A program made the translations under genes and the position numbers. Of a stretch of 35,682 bases of DNA, positions 26,102 through 35,098 are shown piece after piece. Source of the stretch: Pandoraea sp. (GTDB taxonomy: Bacteria > Pseudomonadota > Gammaproteobacteria > Burkholderiales > Burkholderiaceae); contig JARLJF010000045.1 of assembly GCA_031291335.1 (NCBI GenBank), positions 1-35,682 of the forward strand, written 5' to 3'. Position 1 is the first letter of the stretch, and each line of letters begins with the position of its first letter. A model generated the notes under the pieces. It made no database searches. It saw nothing but the letters and a program-made list of their open reading frames with translations, and was not told the origin of the DNA.

Positions 26102-27286
26102 ATGCGCTTCGATCCCGAACCTATTTCGCATGGCCAGTCCGGCAAGACCGCCGTTCTGCTGATCAACCTTGGCACGCCTGACGAGCCGCGTCCTGCGGCC
26201 GTGCGTCGCTATCTGCGCGAGTTCCTGTCGGACCCTCGCGTCGTGGAAATTCCCTCGCTGGTGTGGCAGCCGTTGCTGCGGCTGGTGATTCTGCCGTTCC
26301 GCTCACGTCAGTCCGCGCAGAAATACGCGACGGTCTGGACCCGCGACGGCTCACCGCTCAAAGTGAACACCGAACATCAGACGAGCGCCTTGCGCGCCTT
26401 GTTGCATGCCAACGACTATGACGTGGTCGTCGACTACGCCATGCGCTACGGCAACCCGTCGATTCCCGAGCGCATTCGTGCGCTGCGGCAGAATGGCGTG
26501 GAACGCATCCTCGTGCTGCCGCTTTATCCGCAATATTCAAGCAGCACCACGGCCACGGCCAGCGACGCCGTATTCCGGGTGCTTGGCCGGCTGCGCAATC
26601 AACCCGATGTGCGCACGGTGCGCGACTATCACGATCACCCCGCCTATATCGAGGCACTGCGTCAGCAGGTCGAGGGCTATTGGCTGCAGCACGGCCGGCC
26701 GGATTTTGCGGCGGGCGAGCGGCTGTTGCTGAGTTTTCACGGCGTGCCGCGTCGCACGCTCGACCTTGGGGACCCGTACCACGATCAGTGCGTAAAGACG
26801 GCCCGTTTGCTGGCCGCCGCACTCGGTCTGGACGAAACCACCTGCCGTCTCACGTTCCAGTCGCGTTTCGGCAAGGCGGAATGGCTTCAGCCATATACCG
26901 CCCCAACGCTCGAAGAGCTGGGCCGCGGAGGCACGCCGCGTGTCGACGTGTTCTGTCCCGGTTTCACGTCCGATTGCCTCGAGACGCTCGAAGAAATCAA
27001 TATGGAAGGTCGTCACGCCTATGTGTCCGCGGGCGGAAAGGCGTTCCACTTCATTCCGTGCCTGAACGGCGCCAGCGCCTGGATTACGGCGCTTGGCGAG
27101 ATCGCGGCGCGTCACCTGCAAGGCTGGCCGGTGCTCTCGCCGGAGGGGACGGCGCAGGCCTCGGCCGCCGCCGTTGCCTCGACCCGTCAGCGGCAAGTCG
27201 CGGCCATGGCCGCCTTCGACGAGGCCAGCGCTGCGGCCGCCGCAGCGGCGGCCGCCGAGCAGAGCCAGCCGGGAGCCAGCACGTGA
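26102..27286 (+). CDS. hemH: Ferrochelatase
   Basis: A 394-residue ferrochelatase, which inserts Fe2+ into protoporphyrin IX in the last step of heme synthesis. Visible motifs are [11 protein letters not shown] at the N-terminus, [13 protein letters not shown] near residue 139, [10 protein letters not shown] with the catalytic H213, [15 protein letters not shown] and the [15 protein letters not shown] segment with the active-site Glu. The core ends around residue 345; a 48-residue Ala/Gln/Ser-rich tail with a run of nine Ala follows and is unusual for the family. The start ATG 26102 gives [11 protein letters not shown]; upstream sequence in frame is not coding-like. Its TGA overlaps the GTG start of hslR, suggesting translational coupling. 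Confidence 0.95.
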   Translation: MRFDPEPISHGQSGKTAVLLINLGTPDEPRPAAVRRYLREFLSDPRVVEIPSLVWQPLLRLVILPFRSRQSAQKYATVWTRDGSPLKVNTEHQTSALRALLHANDYDVVVDYAMRYGNPSIPERIRALRQNGVERILVLPLYPQYSSSTTATASDAVFRVLGRLRNQPDVRTVRDYHDHPAYIEALRQQVEGYWLQHGRPDFAAGERLLLSFHGVPRRTLDLGDPYHDQCVKTARLLAAALGLDETTCRLTFQSRFGKAEWLQPYTAPTLEELGRGGTPRVDVFCPGFTSDCLETLEEINMEGRHAYVSAGGKAFHFIPCLNGASAWITALGEIAARHLQGWPVLSPEGTAQASAAAVASTRQRQVAAMAAFDEASAAAAAAAAAEQSQPGAST

Positions 27287-27684
27287 CGGTCAAGGTTGAC
27301 GATTCTCCGCAGGCCGCTACGCGCATCGACAAATGGCTGTGGGCGGCACGCTTCTTCAAGACGCGCTCGCTCGCCACGCAAGCGGTCGACCGCGGCCGGG
27401 TGCTTTGCAACGAAGCGCGCGTCAAACCGGCGCGCGACGTTCGTCCGGGCGACATTGTCACGGTGGACAACGGCAGCACGCGCTGGGAAGTGCGTGTGAA
27501 GGCCATCGCGGAAGTGCGGGGTTCGGCGTCAGTGGCGCAGTCCTTGTACGACGAGACGGAAGCCAGCATCCGCGCGCGTGCTGACGAGAGTGAGCGCCGA
27601 CGCTTGTTTCAGGAGCCCGCGGCGCAGATGCACGGACGTCCGACCAAGCGGGACCGGCGGCGTCTCGGCGGGATGGGTGAATAG
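27283..27684 (+). CDS. hslR: Heat shock protein 15 (HslR), S4-domain ribosome-associated protein
   Basis: A 133-residue small RNA-binding protein. The S4 domain is at about residues 13-75 ([19 protein letters not shown], then [20 protein letters not shown]), and the C-terminus is highly basic. Hsp15 binds free 50S subunits that carry a nascent chain and helps rescue stalled ribosomes after heat shock. The GTG start (27283-27285) overlaps the hemH stop TGA in a GTGA arrangement and has GGGAG about 8 nt upstream. The longer frame starting at 26680 is only antisense-like shadow of hemH in another frame. A terminator follows directly after its TAG. Confidence 0.92.
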   Translation: MTVKVDDSPQAATRIDKWLWAARFFKTRSLATQAVDRGRVLCNEARVKPARDVRPGDIVTVDNGSTRWEVRVKAIAEVRGSASVAQSLYDETEASIRARADESERRRLFQEPAAQMHGRPTKRDRRRLGGMGE

Positions 27685-27738
27685 CCGCCTGCCCAGGGTT
27701 CTGATAAACCCCTCTAATTCGTCCGCCGGCGGCTTTTT
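27684..27738 (+). terminator. Intrinsic terminator after hslR
   Basis: GCCGCC (27684-27689, overlapping the stop codon) can pair with GGCGGC (27728-27733), enclosing an inner GGGTT/AACCC hairpin, and is followed by TTTTT (27734-27738). This ends the hemH-hslR transcript. Confidence 0.75.
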
Positions 27739-27879
27739 CAACGCCCGAATGAACGCCGCCGCTGGCGAAATGCTCAGCGGCGGACGTGAGGTGGAGCGAA
27801 GTTCAACTGTCCCGCGAAGAGCGAAACAATCCGGGGAACGTCTTCACGCGACAACAATGTGCCGCGCGCCCGGGGGCGA

Positions 27880-28068
27880 TCAGCGCGAAGGGATTCCGGT
27901 ATTGGACGAGTGCACCGGCATGCCCGGCATTTCGACAAAGTGATTCAGCACGGCCCGCACGCCACCATATTCGGTGTCGCGCCGCGTGACTGCGCCGGAC
28001 AAGCAGATCGTAATCGTTACCGTCGTCACCAACGCAAGGATGAAGACAACAGCCAGTGGCAGCTTCAT
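27880..28068 (-). CDS. Small hypothetical single-span membrane or secreted peptide
   Basis: A 62-residue ORF on the strand opposite to its neighbours. ATG 28066-28068 has AGGAG about 8 nt upstream, one of the better ribosome binding sites in the window. The N-terminus MKLPLAVVFILALVTTVTI is a clear hydrophobic helix of about 22 residues, serving as a signal peptide or membrane anchor; the remainder is short and polar with no Cys pair or known motif. It sits in the 680-nt gap between hslR and grpE. I do not recognise it. The good start signals and hydrophobic N-terminus argue that it is real, but I could not test conservation. A 9-bp hairpin at 27756-27783 lies beyond its stop. Confidence 0.55.
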   Translation of the reverse strand: MKLPLAVVFILALVTTVTITICLSGAVTRRDTEYGGVRAVLNHFVEMPGMPVHSSNTGIPSR

Positions 28069-28270
28069 GATGCGCTCCTGAAAGAACACTACGCCGGACG
28101 GGAGGGAGCCCGGCGAGCGGCCGGGTCCAGCACGGCACCTCCATCACTGGACCGTAATTCATGTTAGGTCGCAGCAACGGCCGATACAATAGAGGACTCG
28201 TAACGCGTGTAACCGGATATTTACCGGCACGCCGCGCGCACCGACATGGCGCACAGAATGGCCGCCAGCT

Positions 28271-28296
28271 CTTGAAAACGGTGTGAACGCCCCTAC
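28271..28296 (+). promoter_or_regulatory. Sigma-32 (RpoH) heat-shock promoter of grpE
   Basis: CTTGAAA at 28271-28277 and CCCCTAC at 28290-28296 with a 12-nt spacer match the RpoH consensus (CTTGAAA and CCCCATnT). Transcription would start about 60 nt before the grpE ATG. Confidence 0.8.
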
Positions 28297-28367
28297 TATC
28301 CAAAGGGATTTGAACCGGCGGCGCATCGTCGTGGTGCGCTGCAAGAACCTTTTGACGACTCAAGCTC

Positions 28368-28913
28368 ATGACTGAACAGCAAAACACCCCCGACCAGCCG
28401 ATTCCGTCCCAGGCCGAAACGGCCCCGAACGACGCTGCGGGCGCGAACGACGCGCTGCCCTCGGTCGAGGCCCAACTTCTGGCCGCTCAGGCCGAAGCGG
28501 CGAGCCTGCGCGACGACGCGCTGCGCGCTCGTGCCGAGATGGAGAACGTCCGCCGCCGCGCGGAAGACGAAGTGGCCAAGGCCCGTAAATTTGCCGTGGA
28601 AAGCTTCGCGGAGAACCTGCTGCCGGTGATCGACAGCCTGGAAGCCGCGGCAGCCGACCAGAGTGGCGACTTGAGCAAGCTGCAGGAAGGCGTAGCCCTG
28701 ACCCTGCGCCAGCTCGTCTCGGCGCTCGAGCGCAGCAAGGTGTCGGTCATCGACCCGGCGGGCGCGAAGTTCGATCCGCATCAGCATCAGGCCATCTCGA
28801 TCGTGCCGGCCGATCAGGAGCCGAATACCGTGGTGGCCGTGCTGCAAAAGGGCTACCTGATTGCCGACCGCGTGTTGCGTCCGGCACTGGTGACCGTCGC
28901 AGCAGGCAAGTAA
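28368..28913 (+). CDS. grpE: Nucleotide exchange factor GrpE
   Basis: A 181-residue GrpE, which releases ADP from DnaK so that the chaperone cycle can continue. The N-terminal third is acidic and Ala/Gln-rich; a long helix follows (about 45-85, with [20 protein letters not shown]), then the four-helix bundle [12 protein letters not shown] and the beta-domain [38 protein letters not shown] at the C-terminus. Length is standard. It starts the heat-shock cluster under a sigma-32-type promoter; the ribosome binding site is weak. It is followed by a 20-nt palindrome and the thioredoxin-like gene, then dnaK. Confidence 0.96.
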   Translation: MTEQQNTPDQPIPSQAETAPNDAAGANDALPSVEAQLLAAQAEAASLRDDALRARAEMENVRRRAEDEVAKARKFAVESFAENLLPVIDSLEAAAADQSGDLSKLQEGVALTLRQLVSALERSKVSVIDPAGAKFDPHQHQAISIVPADQEPNTVVAVLQKGYLIADRVLRPALVTVAAGK

Positions 28914-28918
28914 CCGTA

Positions 28919-28938
28919 TTGCCATGACATCATGGCAA
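28919..28938. repeat. Perfect 9-bp palindrome after grpE
   Basis: TTGCCATGA (28919-28927) and TCATGGCAA (28930-28938) are perfect inverted copies with a 2-nt spacer, five bases after the grpE stop. With only a weak T-run behind it, it may be a 3'-end-stabilising hairpin, a weak terminator or a protein-binding site. Confidence 0.6.
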
Positions 28939-29041
28939 GCTTTGCCCTTCTGTTGGACGGAACGATTGGCACGCAGAGCATGGCAGGCCGCTGGCGTCAG
29001 TAATGACGGGAGTGGCCGGGCAACCGCAAGGATCCGCAATC

Positions 29042-29470
29042 ATGGCAGGTGATCTTCCCGGCATGGCAGGTGTGGACGGCACGGCATTCGAGGCGTTCTC
29101 GATGCAGGCGCTGACGACCGCCACGTTCGATGAAGGGCTGCGTGAGGCGGGTGATGCGCTGGCGGTGGTGTTTTTCTGGGGCGTCGACTGTTTCAACTGC
29201 GAAGTCGCCAAGAAGACCATGCTGGCGCAGCGCGAGGCCATTGAGGCCTTGGGCCTGCGTTGGTTCCATGCCAATGTGTACGCCGATATGGCGCTGGGCA
29301 AGCGCTTCGGGTTGCATGGGGTGCCGACGTTTTTCTTCTTCCACGAAGGCAAGAAGCTGGGCCGGGCGACCGGCTGGCATGGCCTGCCCCAGTTCCGGCT
29401 GGCGGTGGCCGCCGCCCGCGAGAAAATCGCGGCGGCGGGGGGCAAAACCGGGCAGCAAGAAGGGGCTTGA
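29042..29470 (+). CDS. Thioredoxin-family protein encoded between grpE and dnaK
   Basis: A 142-residue thioredoxin-fold protein. The active-site motif is [12 protein letters not shown] (CFNC rather than the CGPC of thioredoxin), followed by a strand pattern [10 protein letters not shown] and the cis-Pro segment [19 protein letters not shown]. There is no signal peptide, so it is probably cytoplasmic and may reduce disulfides or handle oxidised proteins during heat or oxidative stress; this role is inferred from its place in the chaperone cluster. I chose ATG 29042 because AAGGA lies about 10 nt upstream; in-frame ATGs at 29003 and 29063 are alternatives. Its TGA stop lies inside the -35 element of the dnaK promoter. 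Confidence 0.82.
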   Translation: MAGDLPGMAGVDGTAFEAFSMQALTTATFDEGLREAGDALAVVFFWGVDCFNCEVAKKTMLAQREAIEALGLRWFHANVYADMALGKRFGLHGVPTFFFFHEGKKLGRATGWHGLPQFRLAVAAAREKIAAAGGKTGQQEGA

Positions 29471-29493
29471 AATGTACCGGGCTGCACCCATAT
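29466..29493 (+). promoter_or_regulatory. Sigma-32 (RpoH) heat-shock promoter of dnaK
   Basis: CTTGAAA at 29466-29472 and CCCATAT at 29487-29493 with a 14-nt spacer closely match the RpoH consensus. It overlaps the stop codon of the thioredoxin-like gene and lies about 70 nt before the dnaK start. Confidence 0.85.
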
Positions 29494-29565
29494 GTCGTGC
29501 AGATCAATGAATTGAATGGGCCACAGGCCCGACGGAAAGACGCAAAGGACGCTAGGAGAATTCAA

Positions 29566-31500
<1,935 letters not shown>

Positions 31501-31544
31501 GGTGTGCATGGCGCGCGGCGCACACCGATGTGCGCTGCGTGTAG

Positions 31545-31591
31545 GCCGGGTATCGAGGTTCTCTGCAAAGGGAATTTCGACCCGGCTTTTT
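31545..31591 (+). terminator. Intrinsic terminator between dnaK and dnaJ
   Basis: GCCGGGT (31545-31551) pairs with ACCCGGC (31580-31586), with a further CGA/TCG and a wobble-rich stem toward a TGCAAA loop, and TTTTT follows (31587-31591). It probably ends part of the dnaK transcript and lets some read through into dnaJ. Another hairpin (GGTGTGC/GCACACC, 31501-31526) precedes it. Confidence 0.75.
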
Positions 31592-31627
31592 GCCTGATGG
31601 CGACATGCGCCAACATTGGAAAGACTT

Positions 31628-32773
31628 ATGGCCAAACGTGATTACTACGAAGTCCTTGGCGTCGCCAAGAACGCCGCCGACGACGAAATCAAGAAGGCGT
31701 ATCGCAAGCTGGCGATGAAGTACCATCCGGACCGCAATCCGGACAGCAAGGACGCCGAAGAGAAGTTCAAGGAAGTCAAAGAGGCTTACGAGATGCTCTC
31801 CGAGCCGGAGAAGCGCGCCGCGTACGACCAGTACGGTCACGCGGGCGTCGACCCCAACATGGGTGGCTTCGGCGGGGCGGGCGGTCAGGGCTTCGGCGGC
31901 TTCGCAGACGCGTTCGGCGACATCTTCGGTGACATCTTCGGTCAGGGCGGCCCCGGTGGCGGCCGTGGTGGCCGGGCTGGCCCGCAGGTGTATCGCGGCG
32001 CGGATCTTCGTTACAACATGGAGATCACGCTGGAGCAGGCAGCGAACGGTTTCGACACGCAGATTCGCGTGCCGAGCTGGGAAGAGTGCGAGATCTGTCA
32101 TGGCAACGGCGCGAAGCCGGGCACGAAGCCCGAAACCTGCCCGACCTGTAACGGTTCGGGTTCGGTGCGCATGTCGCAGGGCTTCTTCAGCATTCAGCAG
32201 ACCTGCCCGAAGTGCCATGGCACCGGCTCGTACATTCCCGAGCCCTGCACGAACTGCCACGGCTCGGGCAAGATCAAGAAGACCAAGACGCTGGAGATCA
32301 AGATCCCGGCGGGTATCGAAGACGGCATGCGCATTCGTTCGTCCGGCAACGGCGAGCCGGGGGTGAACGGCGGTCCGGCGGGCGATCTGTATGTGGAAAT
32401 CCACATCAAGGCGCACAACGTGTTCGAGCGCGACGGCGACGATCTGCATTGCCAGATGCCGATTTCGTACGCGACGGCGGCGCTCGGCGGCGACATCGAC
32501 GCACCGACGCTGCACGGCAAGGCGACCTTCGAAGTGCCCGAAGGCACGCAGACGGGCAAGACGTTCCGCCTGCGCGGCAAGGGCATCAAGGGGCTGCGCG
32601 CGAGCTATCCTGGCGATCTGTACGTGCATGTGCAGGTGGAAACGCCGGTCAAGCTCAGCGACACGCAAAAGCAGATGCTGCGTGACTTCGATGCATCCCT
32701 CAAGGAAGGCGGCGCTCGCCACAGCCCGCAGTCGAAGGGCTGGTTCGATCGCGTGAAGCAGTTCTTCGAGTAA
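31628..32773 (+). CDS. dnaJ: Chaperone protein DnaJ (Hsp40)
   Basis: A 381-residue type I DnaJ that delivers substrates to DnaK and stimulates its ATPase. The J domain is at residues 1-70 with the HPD motif at 33-35. A Gly/Phe-rich region follows ([14 protein letters not shown], then [10 protein letters not shown]), then four zinc motifs [24 protein letters not shown] and CTNCHGSG, and the two C-terminal substrate-binding domains. Length is standard. ATG 31628 gives [11 protein letters not shown] with GGAAAG about 7 nt upstream; the frame is open to 31616 but MAKRDYYE is the family start. It is 128 nt after dnaK, with a terminator in between, and is followed 4 nt later by pabBC. Confidence 0.97.
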   Translation: MAKRDYYEVLGVAKNAADDEIKKAYRKLAMKYHPDRNPDSKDAEEKFKEVKEAYEMLSEPEKRAAYDQYGHAGVDPNMGGFGGAGGQGFGGFADAFGDIFGDIFGQGGPGGGRGGRAGPQVYRGADLRYNMEITLEQAANGFDTQIRVPSWEECEICHGNGAKPGTKPETCPTCNGSGSVRMSQGFFSIQQTCPKCHGTGSYIPEPCTNCHGSGKIKKTKTLEIKIPAGIEDGMRIRSSGNGEPGVNGGPAGDLYVEIHIKAHNVFERDGDDLHCQMPISYATAALGGDIDAPTLHGKATFEVPEGTQTGKTFRLRGKGIKGLRASYPGDLYVHVQVETPVKLSDTQKQMLRDFDASLKEGGARHSPQSKGWFDRVKQFFE

Positions 32774-32777
32774 CTTC

Positions 32778-34736
32778 ATGCAAACTGAAGCGCCTTTGGC
32801 CGCATTCGCGCTGTTGGACGACAGCGCGGATCCGGCCGGTGGGGCGCGTCTGTATACCGGGCTCGTGCGCGAGGTGACTTGCGACGAGCCCGGTGTGCTT
32901 TCCGACGCGCTTCGCGAAGTGGAAGATGCCACGCGTCACGGTTTGCATGCCGTGCTGCTGGCCGATTATGAATTCGGTGTGCGTCTGGGCGGCGTGCAAA
33001 CACTGGCGTCGCGTCGCGCGCCGGGACAGTTTCGCGCGCTGTTATTCCGTGAGTTGCAGCAGCTCGACGCCACGCAGACACAGGTGTGGCTGTCGCGTCA
33101 GGAAGCGACGTATGGGGGCGATGGTGGCGATGGCGAGGCAGTCGCGCCAGCCATTGGCGGCGGCGACGAAATTCGCCCGCCCGGCGTTGCGGGGATTGCG
33201 GCGCTGCAAAGTGACGTCAGCGACGCTGCCTTCGACGACGCCATCGCCCGCATCCACGAGTGGCTCGCTCAGGGCGAGTGCTACCAGATCAACTACACGT
33301 ACCGTCTGCATTTCGATGCGTTCGGCTCGCCCGTGGCGCTGTATCGCCGGTTGCGTGCACGTCAGCCGGTGCCCTACGGGGCGCTCGTCGTGTTGCCGGG
33401 AGGGGAGGGTGGAAAGGGTGGACGGGGCGTGCCCGGCCGCGCGATTCTCTCGCTCTCGCCTGAACTGTTCCTGCGTCATTCGCGTGGCCAGATCGAAGCG
33501 CGGCCGATGAAAGGCACGGCACCCGCTTGCGGCGACGCGTCGGAGGATGCCAGGCGCAGCGCAGCGCTTGCCGCCGACGAGAAGAATCGCGCCGAAAATC
33601 TGATGATCGTCGATTTGCTGCGCAACGATCTGGGGCGCATCGCCACGTCGGGTTCGGTCAAAGTGCCCAAGCTCTTCGAAGTGACGCGCTTCGCGAGCGT
33701 ATTGCAGATGACGTCAACGGTGACGGCGACGCTCCCGCAGGCGACGTCGTTTGCCGACGTGCTGCGCGCGCTGTATCCCTGCGGCTCGATCACTGGCGCG
33801 CCCAAGCATCGCACGATGCAACTGATCGGCGAGCTGGAAGCATCCCCGCGCGGGCTGTACACGGGCGCCATCGGCTGGCTCGATGCACGCGAAGACGACT
33901 CGCAAGCCCTCGGCGACTTTTGCCTGTCCGTTGCCATTAGAACGCTGGAACTCGAAGCGCCTGATGCCAGTGGCTTACGGCGCGGGAGACTTGGCGTCGG
34001 TGCCGGGATCGTGCTCGACAGCAAAGCACAAGAGGAACGTGAAGAGTGCAAGCTCAAGGCGCGTTTTCTGAGCGCGCTCGATCCGGGCTTCGAACTTTTC
34101 GAGACGATGCAGGCGACGCGATGGGGCGGCGTGGCGCATATCGAGCGACATCTCGCGCGACTGGAGGCATCGGCCAGGTATTTCGGCTTCCGGTTCGAAG
34201 GCGCTGCGTTACGCGCACAGCTCGACGCCGTTATCGAAACGCTCGGTGAGGATACCGTTCACCGTGTTCGTCTCGCCCTCTCCCACGACGGAACGGCGGT
34301 CATCACACATGCGGTCCTGACGCCGCTACCGGGCAAAACGGTAGCGGTGCTGCTCGCGCCGGAGGCAAGCGCCACACGCGCCTCAGATCTGTTTCTGCGG
34401 CACAAGACCACCGTGCGTGCGCGCTACGATGCCGCCTGGCGGGCCGCAGAGGCGCAGGGTGCCTTCGACCTGCTGTTCTTCAACGAGCGGGGCGAGTTGA
34501 CCGAAGGCGGGCGCAGCAATGTGTTCGTCAAGCGCAACGGTATCTGGATGACGCCACCGTTGTCGTCCGGCGTGTTGCCGGGGGTGATGCGCGGCGTGAT
34601 GCTGGCCGACCCGGCATGGGCCGCGGTTGAAAACGTACTCACCCGCGAGGACGTGCTGACTGCACAAGCGATCGTCGTGTGCAACGCACTGCGCGGCGCA
34701 CTGCCCGCGAAACTTGTTGCCGCCTCGGGCCAGTGA
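32778..34736 (+). CDS. pabBC: Fused aminodeoxychorismate synthase component I / aminodeoxychorismate lyase (PabB-PabC)
   Basis: A 652-residue fusion for p-aminobenzoate synthesis in the folate pathway. Residues 1 to about 430 are a chorismate-binding PabB domain: GECYQINYTYRL, then EARPMKGTAP, ENLMIVDLLRNDLGRI, YPCGSITGAPK and GAGIVLDSKAQEE. Residues about 440-652 are a class IV aminotransferase-like PabC (aminodeoxychorismate lyase) domain with ELFETMQATRWGG, the likely PLP lysine in FLRHKTTVRARYDAAW, and LTEGGRSNVFV. The two activities convert chorismate to 4-amino-4-deoxychorismate and then to p-aminobenzoate plus pyruvate. Two glycine-rich insertions lie at about residues 112-130 and 210-220. 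The ATG at 32778 follows the dnaJ stop by 4 nt, so it is likely co-transcribed with dnaJ. Confidence 0.93.
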   Translation: MQTEAPLAAFALLDDSADPAGGARLYTGLVREVTCDEPGVLSDALREVEDATRHGLHAVLLADYEFGVRLGGVQTLASRRAPGQFRALLFRELQQLDATQTQVWLSRQEATYGGDGGDGEAVAPAIGGGDEIRPPGVAGIAALQSDVSDAAFDDAIARIHEWLAQGECYQINYTYRLHFDAFGSPVALYRRLRARQPVPYGALVVLPGGEGGKGGRGVPGRAILSLSPELFLRHSRGQIEARPMKGTAPACGDASEDARRSAALAADEKNRAENLMIVDLLRNDLGRIATSGSVKVPKLFEVTRFASVLQMTSTVTATLPQATSFADVLRALYPCGSITGAPKHRTMQLIGELEASPRGLYTGAIGWLDAREDDSQALGDFCLSVAIRTLELEAPDASGLRRGRLGVGAGIVLDSKAQEEREECKLKARFLSALDPGFELFETMQATRWGGVAHIERHLARLEASARYFGFRFEGAALRAQLDAVIETLGEDTVHRVRLALSHDGTAVITHAVLTPLPGKTVAVLLAPEASATRASDLFLRHKTTVRARYDAAWRAAEAQGAFDLLFFNERGELTEGGRSNVFVKRNGIWMTPPLSSGVLPGVMRGVMLADPAWAAVENVLTREDVLTAQAIVVCNALRGALPAKLVAASGQ

Positions 34737-35098
34737 TTCGATCCATTCGCGAGCGCCGGTAGCCGCTCCCGGCGGTAAACCACGCAATGTGGTTTATGGA
34801 TGAGATCGCGCCGAGATCGCGCCCCAATCAATTGGGAAAATTCTTAATAATCCATCTCTATTCCCCGCTTGCTGCGGGGTGTCTCGCTCATCCCCGCGTT
34901 GCCTGACGTTGCCCGAACTCCCGTGTCTTGCCGACGATTGTGGAGGGGGAGCATTGGTGTCGGCGTCTCTCCGTTTATGGAAGTCGACCTCTGTTGAGAG
35001 TCATTCGGTGACTGATCGGCCAGTGAGTTCTTGCTCTTATCGCGCAGAATTGTTCGAGCCGGCATCCGATGTTTATTTGACTCAAGGAGTGAGAAAAC
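34737..35098. promoter_or_regulatory. Intergenic region with hairpins and a short tandem repeat
   Basis: A 362-nt gap before the collagen-like gene. It holds CGCCGG/CCGGCG at 34754-34774, a perfect 8-bp hairpin TAAACCAC/GTGGTTTA at 34776-34796, an 11-bp tandem duplication GAGATCGCGCC at 34802-34823, a CCCAAT/ATTGGG palindrome at 34823-34836, and CCCCGC/GCGGGG at 34863-34879. An AT-rich TTCTTAATAAT stretch (34841-34851) is the best promoter-like sequence. The minus-strand open frame here continues as an antisense shadow of the repeats. No convincing gene is present. Confidence 0.5.

Noticed and set aside
29471-29565. CIRCE operator before dnaK
   Set aside because: No TTAGCACTC or GAGTGCTAA arms are present; the region holds a sigma-32-type promoter instead.
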